Made by a program: the position numbers and the translations under genes. The notes below the pieces were generated by a model that saw only the letters and a program-made list of their open reading frames with translations, was not told the DNA's origin and ran no database searches. From Lachnospiraceae bacterium YSB2008 (GTDB lineage: Bacteria; Bacillota; Clostridia; Lachnospirales; Lachnospiraceae): a stretch of 64,000 nt of DNA. Location of the stretch: positions 62,001-126,000 of the forward strand of contig JHWR01000008.1 of NCBI GenBank assembly GCA_000687655.1, read 5' to 3'. Below are positions 1 through 9,000 of the stretch, piece by piece; the stretch's first letter is position 1; each line of letters begins with the position of its first letter.

Positions 1-378
1 GCACTGAAGCTGGCAGGAGGAACTCTTCCAGAGGCAGAGAGAGATTATATCAATCTTGCGGCAAGGCTTTCTGATGGAGATATGATTTATTTTCCGTATG
101 CATCGGAATCAGATGCAGAAGCTGATGTACATACAGGCAGGACAGATTCAAAAACTGCTGCCGGAAATGGTAACCGGGAGATTGATGATAAGGTAGATAT
201 CAATGCCGCGAGCAAAGAGGAGCTTATGACCCTGCCGGGAATAGGTGAGTCAAAAGCGTCAGCCATAGTAGATTACAGAGAGAAGGAAGGACCTTTCTCT
301 GATATAGAAGATATCAAGAAAGTAAACGGAATAGGTGAAAAGCTGTTTGACAGGATTAAGGATTTGATCCGTGTTTAA
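1..378 (+). CDS. ComEA-family helix-hairpin-helix DNA-binding protein, 5' end missing
   Basis: The reading frame is open from base 1, so the window holds only the C-terminal 125 codons. The last ~60 residues carry the signature of ComEA: V-D-I-N-A-A-S-K-E-E-L, then two helix-hairpin-helix motifs (L-P-G-I-G and V-N-G-I-G). In the family this domain binds double-stranded DNA non-specifically; full-length ComEA is membrane anchored, has an SLBB domain upstream and takes part in DNA uptake. The first residues here could be the tail of that SLBB domain. A hydrophilic linker rich in Asp, Glu and Gly separates the two parts. The N-terminal anchor is outside the window, so a secreted HhH protein with another role is possible. 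It ends 25 bp before the response regulator gene. Confidence 0.85.
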   Translation, partial: ALKLAGGTLPEAERDYINLAARLSDGDMIYFPYASESDAEADVHTGRTDSKTAAGNGNREIDDKVDINAASKEELMTLPGIGESKASAIVDYREKEGPFSDIEDIKKVNGIGEKLFDRIKDLIRV

Positions 379-403
379 ATGTAGCGAAAGAGGTTGTTGA
401 TCT

Positions 404-1093
404 ATGAAGAAAGTTCTTGTAGTAGATGATGAGAAGAGCATAGTAAAGGGACTTAAGTTCAGCCTTGAGCAGGACGACATGAGTGTTGATACTGCAAGTG
501 ATGGAGAGATGGCTGTAAACAAGATACGTGAGAATTCATATGATGTTATACTTCTTGACGTCATGCTTCCTAAGTTCACAGGACTTGAGGTTTGCCAGAT
601 GGTGAGAGAGTTTTCTGACGTACCGATCATCATGCTTACGGCAAAAGGCGAGGATATGGACAAGATACTCGGCCTTGAATATGGTGCAGACGATTATATT
701 ACAAAGCCGTTCAATATTCTTGAAGTTAAGGCAAGAATCAAAGCCATCATGCGCAGAAGCAGTAAGACAGAAACTGACAAGAGCAGAGATGGAAGTGTTA
801 TAGAGATAAATGGACTGCGTCTTGAATGTGACAGCAGAAGAGTTTTCATAGATAATGTAGAGGCAAGTCTGACAGCAAAAGAGTTTGACCTTCTTCTCCT
901 TCTTATATCTAATCCGAATAAGGTCTACAGCAGGGATGAACTTCTGGAGACTATCTGGGGAACATCTTATCCTGGTGATGCCAGAACAGTTGATGTTCAT
1001 GTAAGAAGACTCAGAGAGAAGATTGAAAGCCAGCCGGCAAATCCGAAATTCATTCATACCAAGTGGGGCATAGGATATTATTTCAGAGGCTGA
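404..1093 (+). CDS. OmpR/PhoB-family response regulator
   Basis: 229 residues, the usual length. The receiver domain (about 1-120) has the acidic pair D8-D9, the phospho-acceptor D52 in L-L-D-V-M-L-P, the conserved Thr in M-L-T-A-K and the Lys in T-K-P-F. The C-terminal winged-helix domain (about 130-229) shows the family pattern L-T-A-K-E-F-D-L-L and the recognition-helix stretch R-T-V-D-V-H-V-R-R-L-R. It should therefore bind promoters when phosphorylated by a sensor kinase. No histidine kinase lies next to it: the following gene starts 8 bp after its stop and encodes a hydrolase-like/methyltransferase fusion, probably cotranscribed. The partner kinase must be elsewhere, so the signal is unknown. 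The start has only a weak Shine-Dalgarno (AGAGG, about 12 nt upstream). Confidence 0.93.
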   Translation: MKKVLVVDDEKSIVKGLKFSLEQDDMSVDTASDGEMAVNKIRENSYDVILLDVMLPKFTGLEVCQMVREFSDVPIIMLTAKGEDMDKILGLEYGADDYITKPFNILEVKARIKAIMRRSSKTETDKSRDGSVIEINGLRLECDSRRVFIDNVEASLTAKEFDLLLLLISNPNKVYSRDELLETIWGTSYPGDARTVDVHVRRLREKIESQPANPKFIHTKWGIGYYFRG

Positions 1094-1101
1094 GATGTCA
1101 T

Positions 1102-2694
1102 ATGAAGAAGAGACAGAGAGATGCGTACTTCTCTGAAGTCAGAGAGATGGTATCTATTCCTGAATATGTAAATGACAGAGCAGATATACCGTCATGGGTA
1201 TCTGCTATGTTTTTCGTTGACGAGATTAAGCTTGACGGGAATCTCTGTTATTATATAAGACCGAGAAAAGACTTTAACGGCGAATACATTTTTTATATTT
1301 ACGACAGTGGTTATATCCATGATATAGAGAAGCCGGAGCTTAAGTTCATACTTGATCTGGCTGCCATGAGCGGGAAGGGAGTATTCATCCCATGTTATCC
1401 GCTAGCGCCAAAATACAGATATGACGATGTGGCAGAATTTCTGAGGCAGGCATACAGAGATTACTGTAAATCTTTTGGTTCGGGAGAACTTGTAGTTGTT
1501 GCGAGCGGTGTGGGTGCAGGTATAGCATTTTATTTCATGCAGAAGATCTGGGAATATGGTCTCAGAGTTGCTGATAAGCTCATCCTGATATCTCCTATAC
1601 TGGATGATGAATACCTTCCGAGTGAAGATACAGAGGACTATGCTGATTACTGCAAGGATATTACTGTATGCGCAGGTGAAAGAAGCAGATACAGAAGTGA
1701 GCTCTGGGATCTTAATTCAAGGCTGACGGACGAAGGCCTTGATATGAAGCTCTTTGAGTACAGAGATATGGAACATGACTTCTACCTGCATAGGAGAAGA
1801 AAAACTACTCTTCATATGAAGAGGATTCTTACTGACCTCATAACCGGAGGTAAAGAATCTGCTATCAGTGATCATATGTATGAGATAAAAAGAAGAGGAG
1901 ATATAACCAAGAGATATCCTGAAGTATTTACTGATGACAAGGCTGTTCGATTCATTTCCAAGAGCAAGCTTTTCTCTAAGATGAAAAAGAGAGTGAATCA
2001 GTATGAGGATTTTCTTCTTGCGGCCAGTTATAAGCAGTTTGATGATACAGTAAAAAGCTTTCTCAAAAAATACCCGAACGGAACAGTGGTTTATCTGGGT
2101 TGCAGCCTTGATACCATGTATGACAGGGTGGATAACGGCAGAGTATCATGGTATAATCTCGACAGGTCCGGAAAGATGGCGCTCCGCAAGATGTATACCA
2201 GGGTCGGAGAGCGTGAGTTTAATATTGAGAAATCAGTAGATGATATCTCATGGATGGATGATATCAAGAGTGATACAGGCTTTGGCCTGCTTATTGTTTG
2301 CCGAAACATTTTCGTGTATTACAGTAATAAAGAGTTAAAGAGTTACATTAATAAAGTGTATGAGAGATTTCCGGGAGCGCAGGTTGTTTTTGATGTAGGA
2401 AGGCAGATAACTCTGTTCCACAGTGATTTTTATGAGTTGGAAAAGGATGTCCATATCAGAAGCAGGAAGTTCTTTACCAGTTATCCTGACAGAGCTATAA
2501 CCTCATGGAATCCTGCGTTTAACTGCGAATGGAGCAAATCTATACTTGAGGGGATAGAGCCTCCGCAGAATGCCGGCTGGTTCCTCCGTTATCGTATATG
2601 GAGAGATAATTTCGGAAAAAGATATAAACTTGTCAAGATGACTCTTGGCATAGAAAAATATAAGCAGTACCAAAATATATATAAGGAGAGATAA
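1102..2694 (+). CDS. fusion: inactive-looking HSL-type alpha/beta-hydrolase domain + LCM-type SAM methyltransferase domain
   Basis: 530 residues from ATG 1102; a frame-open extension back to 1063 would overlap the response regulator and is not needed. Residues ~60-250 follow the hormone-sensitive-lipase layout: P-x-Y-P-L-A-P-K-Y near 97, the nucleophile-elbow region A-S-G-V-G-A-G at 134-140, A-G-E-R-S-R near 191 and M-E-H-D-F with H225. By alignment from memory the nucleophile Ser is V137 and the acid Asp is S195; only the His remains, so esterase activity is doubtful. From ~300 a leucine-carboxyl-methyltransferase-like domain follows, with the SAM loop Y-L-G-C-S-L-D-T at 331-338, then Y-N-L-D and D-D-I-S-W. 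That fold O-methylates carboxylates in its characterised members; the substrate here is unknown. The acyl ligase starts 5 bp downstream, which suggests an acid-processing pair. The fusion is inferred from motifs. Confidence 0.7.
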   Translation: MKKRQRDAYFSEVREMVSIPEYVNDRADIPSWVSAMFFVDEIKLDGNLCYYIRPRKDFNGEYIFYIYDSGYIHDIEKPELKFILDLAAMSGKGVFIPCYPLAPKYRYDDVAEFLRQAYRDYCKSFGSGELVVVASGVGAGIAFYFMQKIWEYGLRVADKLILISPILDDEYLPSEDTEDYADYCKDITVCAGERSRYRSELWDLNSRLTDEGLDMKLFEYRDMEHDFYLHRRRKTTLHMKRILTDLITGGKESAISDHMYEIKRRGDITKRYPEVFTDDKAVRFISKSKLFSKMKKRVNQYEDFLLAASYKQFDDTVKSFLKKYPNGTVVYLGCSLDTMYDRVDNGRVSWYNLDRSGKMALRKMYTRVGEREFNIEKSVDDISWMDDIKSDTGFGLLIVCRNIFVYYSNKELKSYINKVYERFPGAQVVFDVGRQITLFHSDFYELEKDVHIRSRKFFTSYPDRAITSWNPAFNCEWSKSILEGIEPPQNAGWFLRYRIWRDNFGKRYKLVKMTLGIEKYKQYQNIYKER

Positions 2695-2699
2695 GAAAG

Positions 2700-4334
2700 A
2701 TGCCCGTTACTAAATTACTGGAGAGAAATGCTTCTATGTATGGGGATGATACCGCACTTGTGGAGATTAATCCTGCGAAGCTTGAAAAGAACCGCGTAAC
2801 ATGGAAGGAATATGAGCTGATCCAGTCAACAGATGAAGCTCCATACAGGAGAGAGATTACATGGAAGGTATTTGATGAGAAGGCAAACCGTTTTGCTAAC
2901 CTTCTTATATCCAGAGGTATCAAGAAGAATGATAAGGTTGGTATTCTTCTTATGAACTGTCTTGAGTGGCTTCCTATATACTTCGGAATACTTAAAACAG
3001 GCGCACTTGCAGTGCCTCTTAATTTCAGATATGACACAGAAGAGATAGAATACTGCGTTAAGCTTGCAGACTGTGATGTACTGGTATTTGGCCCTGAATT
3101 CATAGGACGTATAGAGCCTATAGCAGACAGGCTTGCAAAGAGAAGACTTCTTTACTATGTAGGAAATTCATGCCCTTCATTTGCAGATGATTATAATGAG
3201 GATACTTCTAACTGCAGCAGCATCGCGCCTGAGATTGAACTTACAGATGATGACTACGGTGCTATATATTTCTCATCAGGTACAACAGGATTCCCTAAGG
3301 CAATCCTTCATAAGCACAGATCACTTATGCATGCTGCCATGACTGAGCAGAATCACCATGGACAGACTAAGGATGATGTATTCCTCTGCATACCTCCTCT
3401 TTATCATACAGGAGCAAAAATGCATTGGATGGGAAGTCTCCTCGTTGGTGGTAAGGCAGTTATCCTTAAGGGAACCAAGCCTGAATATATACTCGATGCA
3501 GTAAGCCGCGAACACTGTACAATAGTATGGCTCCTTGTTCCATGGGCACAGGATATACTCGTAGCACTTGAGAGCGGAGCGCTTAAGCTTGAAGATTATG
3601 AACTTGATCAGTGGAGACTTATGCATATTGGTGCTCAGCCGGTTCCTGCAAGTCTTATTCAGAGATGGAAGAAGATATTCCCTCATCATCTCTATGATAC
3701 AAACTATGGTCTCTCAGAGTCTATAGGTCCTGGTTGTGTACATCTCGGAGTTGAGAATATCAACAAGGTTGGTGCCATAGGTGTTGCAGGCTATGGCTGG
3801 GAAGTCAAGGTTGCCGATGAGAACGGAAATGAAGTTCCGGATGGTGAAGTAGGCGAGCTTCTTATCAAGGGACCGGGTGTCATGGAGTGCTATTATCACA
3901 ACAAAAAGGCTACAGAAGAATGCCTTAAGGATGGATGGCTTTACTCAGGAGATATGGCAAAGGTTGATGAGGACGGATTTATCTGGCTTGTTGACAGAAA
4001 GAAGGATGTCATCATAAGCGGTGGCGAGAATATCTACCCTGTTCAGATCGAGTCATTCCTTATGAAGAATAATAAGATAAAAGATGTTGCAGTAATAGGT
4101 ATAGGCGACAGCAGACTTGGTGAGATCTCAGCTGCTATCATTGAGCTTAAGAAGGGTCAGATAGCTACTGAGGATGAGATAAATGAGTTCTGTCTCGAGC
4201 TTCCGAGATACAAGAGACCTCGTAAGATCATATTCGCAGATGTTCCGAGAAATGCAACGGGTAAGATAGAAAAACCAAAGCTCAGAGAAATGTATGGAGC
4301 AGAAAATCTGGTAGCTAAAGAGAATAATTCATAA
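2700..4334 (+). CDS. AMP-forming acyl-CoA synthetase / acid ligase (ANL superfamily)
   Basis: 544 residues, the full length of the family. It shows the phosphate-binding loop Y-F-S-S-G-T-T-G-F-P-K (about 189-199), the adenine-binding segment Y-G-L-S-E-S, the hinge Y-S-G-D-M-A-K-V-D-E-D-G-F, R-K-K-D-V-I-I-S-G-G-E-N-I-Y-P and the catalytic Lys of P-R-N-A-T-G-K (K522). Such enzymes adenylate a carboxylic acid and usually transfer it to CoA. The acyl pocket cannot be read reliably, so medium-chain, aromatic and carnitine-like acids all remain possible. The Shine-Dalgarno AAGGAG lies inside the end of the methyltransferase-fusion gene, whose stop is 5 bp upstream, so the two are probably translated from one mRNA. 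No clear terminator follows; a sigma-A-like promoter for the next gene begins about 50 bp downstream. Confidence 0.88.
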   Translation: MPVTKLLERNASMYGDDTALVEINPAKLEKNRVTWKEYELIQSTDEAPYRREITWKVFDEKANRFANLLISRGIKKNDKVGILLMNCLEWLPIYFGILKTGALAVPLNFRYDTEEIEYCVKLADCDVLVFGPEFIGRIEPIADRLAKRRLLYYVGNSCPSFADDYNEDTSNCSSIAPEIELTDDDYGAIYFSSGTTGFPKAILHKHRSLMHAAMTEQNHHGQTKDDVFLCIPPLYHTGAKMHWMGSLLVGGKAVILKGTKPEYILDAVSREHCTIVWLLVPWAQDILVALESGALKLEDYELDQWRLMHIGAQPVPASLIQRWKKIFPHHLYDTNYGLSESIGPGCVHLGVENINKVGAIGVAGYGWEVKVADENGNEVPDGEVGELLIKGPGVMECYYHNKKATEECLKDGWLYSGDMAKVDEDGFIWLVDRKKDVIISGGENIYPVQIESFLMKNNKIKDVAVIGIGDSRLGEISAAIIELKKGQIATEDEINEFCLELPRYKRPRKIIFADVPRNATGKIEKPKLREMYGAENLVAKENNS

Positions 4335-4382
4335 GTTTTTTGCAGTGGTTACAAGTTTTTTGTGCATTTTGACAAAAAAGGC

Positions 4383-4410
4383 TTGCTTTTTTACTTCATT
4401 ATGATATAAT
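4383..4410 (+). promoter_or_regulatory. probable sigma-A promoter of the GH25 gene
   Basis: TTGCTT (4383-4388), a 16-bp spacer and a perfect TATAAT (4405-4410) lie 132 bp upstream of the lysozyme start. A better -35 hexamer, TTGACA at 4369-4374, is 30 bp from the -10 and too far to pair with it. Confidence 0.55.
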
Positions 4411-4469
4411 TTTTACATTCGTAGGGATACGTTTTGTTATGGTGGGGTAGTTACATATATAGTAACGGG

Positions 4470-4519
4470 AGAAGGCAATCATTCTTGTTCAAGGCTTTGA
4501 ATCAGAGTGATTGCCTTCT
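4470..4519 (+). promoter_or_regulatory. leader hairpin (possible attenuator) before the GH25 gene
   Basis: The arm 4470-4485 (AGAAGGCAATCATTCT) pairs with 4504-4519 apart from G-U pairs, closing an 18-nt loop between promoter and start codon. A short pyrimidine run, TTCTTCTTAG, follows. The shape is that of an intrinsic terminator, but the T-run is poor, so it may instead stabilise or mask the leader. The Shine-Dalgarno AGGAGA (4531-4536) lies just beyond it. Confidence 0.5.
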
Positions 4520-4541
4520 TCTTAGGAAACAGGAGAAAGTA

Positions 4542-5726
4542 ATGGCGAAAAGAAGAAATTCCAGAGATTCATATGAGAGCTTCGACAGAAGCCGTATCAG
4601 ACATTACGATGATTATGACGACTACGATACCGATTCTGATGATTACGATGACGATTATGATTCTGAATATGATTCATATGATGATGAGTATGATGATTAT
4701 GAAGATGATTCATACGGGGGACATTACGAGGATGAAGAAGAGGATGTATCATATTCATCCCCTAAAAAGATGTCCAAGAAGAGCGTAAAGAAACAGAAGA
4801 GAAAGAGAATAATCCAGTTCTGGTTCATACTTATTGTTTTTATAGCAGTTGCTGCAGTTTCATATCTGGAGATATCCAAGAGGATCTACAGAGGTGAACC
4901 GCTTGAACTCGGAATTGTCGGAAGTGATATGCATCTGAATGCTGACTGGAGCATTGGCGAAGTAGTTCAGGATAATCATGAAAGATACATGAAGAAGGCA
5001 TACGTTCTCGTGGAAGGCCAATATTTAAAGATAAGTGCAAATGTAGCGAGAAATAATTTTGATTTTGAGAATGGTTTCACGGCTCCGGACGGAAGATATA
5101 TGAAGTATACCGGAGATGGAGAGGCTAAAGGCAGCACAGCCATTGACGTATCAAGTCATAATGCCGGAATAGACTGGGGATCAGTAAAAGCATCCGGTGT
5201 TGAAGCTGCTATGATCAGACTTGGCTACAGAGGTTATGGCTCAGAAGCTACTCTTACTACAGATAAAAACTTTACTTCAAATATAAATGGAGCGAAGGCT
5301 GCAGGACTTAAGGTCGGAGTTTACTTCTTCACACAGGCCCTGACATATGAAGAAGGTGTTGAAGAAGCTAAGTATGTTCTCGAACAGATTCAGGGTATGG
5401 ACATTGAAATGCCTATAGCTATAGATACTGAGAACGTAGATGCAGATCCAAGTGCGAGAGCCAACAATATCGATAAGGGTGCAAGAACAGATGCGGTAGT
5501 CGGATTCTGTGAGACTATCAAGGAAGCAGGATATACACCTATGATATATTCTAATCGTAACTGGTTCCTTTCACAGCTCGATATAGACAGAATCGGTGAA
5601 TATCAGTTTTGGCTCGCCAACTATTCGTTTGTAGACTTCCCTTATCATATTGAGGGACTTCAGTATACACCTGAAGGAAATGTACCGGGAGTTTCCGGTA
5701 ACTGTGATGTGAATATCTGGTTCTGA
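4542..5726 (+). CDS. membrane-anchored GH25 lysozyme with an acidic Asp/Tyr-rich N-terminal tail
   Basis: 394 residues. ATG 4542 is chosen because AGGAGA sits 5 nt upstream; the longer reading from 4434 would translate the leader hairpin. Residues ~10-72 are almost pure Asp, Tyr, Ser and Glu. A Lys-rich patch (75-88) and one membrane helix (about 89-109) follow, so the tail should be cytoplasmic and the rest outside. The GH25 domain fills ~195-394: A-I-D-V-S-S-H-N-A-G-I-D-W holds the first catalytic Asp, and P-I-A-I-D-T-E-N-V-D supplies the Asp-x-Glu pair. GH25 enzymes cut the N-acetylmuramic acid to N-acetylglucosamine bond of peptidoglycan. An anchored form fits wall remodelling during growth or division. 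The role of the cytoplasmic tail is unknown. A strong terminator follows. Confidence 0.88.
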   Translation: MAKRRNSRDSYESFDRSRIRHYDDYDDYDTDSDDYDDDYDSEYDSYDDEYDDYEDDSYGGHYEDEEEDVSYSSPKKMSKKSVKKQKRKRIIQFWFILIVFIAVAAVSYLEISKRIYRGEPLELGIVGSDMHLNADWSIGEVVQDNHERYMKKAYVLVEGQYLKISANVARNNFDFENGFTAPDGRYMKYTGDGEAKGSTAIDVSSHNAGIDWGSVKASGVEAAMIRLGYRGYGSEATLTTDKNFTSNINGAKAAGLKVGVYFFTQALTYEEGVEEAKYVLEQIQGMDIEMPIAIDTENVDADPSARANNIDKGARTDAVVGFCETIKEAGYTPMIYSNRNWFLSQLDIDRIGEYQFWLANYSFVDFPYHIEGLQYTPEGNVPGVSGNCDVNIWF

Positions 5727-5761
5727 TGTTAATAATTTTGTTGACGGAGTGTTGACGATAC

Positions 5762-5803
5762 TAAGGAAAATGCTTGTATTCCAGGCATTTTCCTTATTTT
5801 TTT
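5762..5803 (+). terminator. intrinsic terminator after the GH25 gene
   Basis: A 12-bp perfect stem (TAAGGAAAATGC, 5762-5773, with 5785-5796) and an 11-nt loop are followed by a run of seven T. It ends the GH25 transcript. Confidence 0.9.
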
Positions 5804-5816
5804 CATAATTTTCAGA

Positions 5817-5998
5817 TTGAATATATGTCTTTCGGATTGGTATCATATATACATATAAAAGAGTAATGCTTAATCTAATCATCCCAGTGTTTCATATATC
5901 CCAAACTGTGTGAAACATATCTTGTATTTCTCTTGGAACGAAGCAAATGACTATAGCCGGCGGTAAAACCGGCGATGCATTTTTACTTGATCAAGGGA
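5817..5998 (+). promoter_or_regulatory. promoter region and structured leader RNA of the wall-anchored protease gene
   Basis: A weak promoter, TTGAAT (5817-5822), 18 bp, TATCAT (5841-5846), is one reading; TATAAA at 5854-5859 is another. The leader then offers several nested pairings: TGTTTCA 5888-5894 with TGAAACA 5911-5917; an outer stem TCTCTTGG 5929-5936 with TCAAGGGA 5991-5998 (two G-U pairs); an inner AAATG 5945-5949 with CATTT 5978-5982; and GCCGG 5956-5960 with CCGGC 5969-5973. The outer stem ends 10 nt before the start codon, next to the GGAG Shine-Dalgarno, so it could control translation. I could not match it to a known riboswitch class; the c-di-GMP-I core sequences are not evident. 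Confidence 0.4.
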
Positions 5999-6008
5999 TA
6001 GGAGAAAT

Positions 6009-9000
6009 ATGAAGAAGATTAACAAGCTACTTATATTCGTTATGGTTATAGCTCTGCTTATGCCTTCTCATAATATGGAGATGGTGCATGCGGAAGAAGT
6101 AACCTCTTTCTCATCCTGTCAGCTTCTGATAGCTACAGATGATGAGTCGATATTCACCGAAGATACGACCGTGCTTTCATGTTATAACGGCGTATATCTT
6201 ACAGAATACCCAAATGCCGAAACAGCAGAAAAAGCCTTTGATTATTATTCTGCAAAGGCTGATTTTGTTGAGCCTAATGTCATATTTAAGGTTTCAGATA
6301 AGGAGACAGATAATTCGTCAGCCGGCGATGCAGATGAAAAAGATGAAGCAGAAACCGGGGCAGATCTTTCAGATATGAATTCCGGTGATGATGCCATATC
6401 CATATTAAATGATATAGTCGATGATGGGGTCAAAAGTGCACCTAAGGGAACGATTGCCCTTATAGATACAGGAGTGAATGCACAGGATAAGAATATGATT
6501 GATTCCGTAGATCTTCTGAATTCCGATGGAAACGGATATGATGACAACGGTCACGGAACAAGAATGTATGAGACCATCATAGGAGAGGATCCGGATGCGA
6601 GGATTCTATCCATCAAGGCATTGGACAGGAATGGAAGAGGAAATGTATCTGATATCTATGCGGCACTTATGTATGCAATTGAGAGTAAAGTCAGTATTAT
6701 CAATCTGTCTGTATCTGCATACAGTACGCTTGAAAACAGTGTTGTACGCGATGCTGTTATAGAAGCAGTCAACAATGGAATAACTGTTGTCGGAGCAGCA
6801 GGTAATAACGGGCGTGACGTAAGATACTATATTCCGGGAAATATAGACGAGGCTGTCATATGTGCGGCAATAGATGAGGAGGGAAATCCGCTCTCTGATT
6901 CCAATTACGGTGCAACGGTTGATTATTTTGTTACAGGTGAATCGTCATCTTATGCAGCTGCACGTTATACAGGACTACTTTCAAAATATGGAAAAGATGG
7001 TCTCAGCACTCTTATCAATAAAGAAAAGATATTCACAAATGAACATCACAGCTTTGATACACCTGAAGAAGCGGAAGAGTTTTTTGATGAAGAATACGGT
7101 GAGATCAGATGGATATATCCTGACGAGGAGGACAGTGATTTTCATGTTGCAGCACCAACGGGGTGGCCGAGCAGGATAACGCTTGATTTCACTATCAACA
7201 GTTCTACAGGATATCAGCTGTTCTCATGGAATGGTAATTACTTTACTATTCCTACAAACGATGGGGGACAGACAGGTACATACAGAACAGGAACACAGTT
7301 CAACTGGACTATCAGAAACAGCTCAGGTTATGACAAGACAAAATTCAGTTTAAAGAAAGGAAAGGCTTTCTGTACTACCAGAGGCGCGGTGTTTCCGGGC
7401 GGAGCATACGGTAATGGATATGAACTCTACTACACAGCGACAGGTTCTACAGAAAACAAGAAGAGATATATAAGGGCCGGAATAGCTACATCCAACAGAC
7501 CTACCTCTGCCGGGTACCAGACATTTGCTATAGAGGCTTTTCTGGTCAGCTCAGGTTCGGAGTATGATTTCACTCTTATGAAAGAGGACTGGATGACTGA
7601 ACTGCACCCTTCATTTGAAGATATTGTATATAAGGCTACTGTTCATAATGAAGAGACAGGTGCAGATGTATGCAGTGTTAAGATCACGCTTGGATATAAT
7701 GGTTTCCCCAAAACTATAGACATACTGTCGTGTGATCCGGGAAATTCATCCAATCCGACAGTATATGTAAATCAAAATGTAACGTGTCCGGACGGGGCGA
7801 CCAGGGATATCCTGTTCGTACAGATAAAGCAGACCATATCACAGAATCTTTCAGTTATACTTGAGGAACTGAGTGTTCCCGAACAGAATGCTCATAAGAA
7901 AAATGCAGGGACATCGAAAGTGCTTCTTGAACCCGGAAATAAAGAGCAGATCATAACATCAAATGATGCAGAGAATCTATATGACTATATTAAGTTTGAT
8001 TACAGAGGAACCATCGAGCTTTATAAGTCTTATGACAGGAATGTGGCTGCAAAATGTAAGGCAAGTTCGGATTTCAGCCTTTCCGGTGCTGAGTACACTG
8101 TTTATACAGATCAGGCCTGCACGAAGCCTCTTAAAAATGGCACAAAGAATGTTGTTATAAAAACTAATGCCAATGGTTTTGGATATGTGACTGATATTCC
8201 TATCGGTACTTACTATGTGAAAGAGACAAAGGCATCAAAGGGCTGTCTCCTTGATACAAAAGTTTATACGGTAAAAGTAAATCATAAAGCTATTTATTGC
8301 AGCGCCTTTGATGAGAATATTGATATATCCCCGGTATTCGATCCGGAATACTATTTCACACATTCACTTGGAAGGATTGATAAAGAGAGACTTGGCATCG
8401 AGGATGCTGATCCTGAGAATCTTACAGCAGAGCAGATAGAGATCATGGCAAAGCACTATATGATATATGGAATTAAAGAAGGCAGAACAGGTTCACGAAA
8501 CTTTTATTCCGTATTCTATATGTATAATTACCCGGATCTTGCTCACTGGATCATAAGTCATACAGAGTACAAGAATAATCCGAACGGATATACAGCGGAT
8601 ATAAATGATTTTATAAATATAGTTGCTCATTACTGCAGATATGGAATGATGGAAGGAAGGTATGCTTCCATTACATCCTTCAAAGATGAGTATAGACAGA
8701 AGGGTACATATCAGCCGGGAAAGAGTGTGAGTAAGACACTTACACTTGAAAGAAGCTTTGATGCAAATGGAGATGGAGTTAAAGAGTTCAGTTATAATAA
8801 AAGCTTCTCTGTCTGGCAGAACGTAGTCTGGGACGGAAGAAATGACGTAGAAGGAAATGGCAGTCTGTGCCCGGTTATTTATTCTGAGGAAAAGGCTGCG
8901 AGAGAAGTAAGGGCGGATATAGAATTCACGAAGATGAATGAAGAGACAGGTGAAGGACTGGCAGGCGCTTCATTTGAGATTAAGAATACTTCTACCGGAG

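Noticed and set aside
4434-4541. Upstream extension of the GH25 protein
   Set aside because: It would translate a leader hairpin; AGGAGA with correct spacing serves the ATG at 4542.
5888-5998. c-di-GMP-I (GEMM) riboswitch
   Set aside because: The GACGCAAAGC core and paired GNRA loop/receptor are not present; left as an unassigned structured leader.
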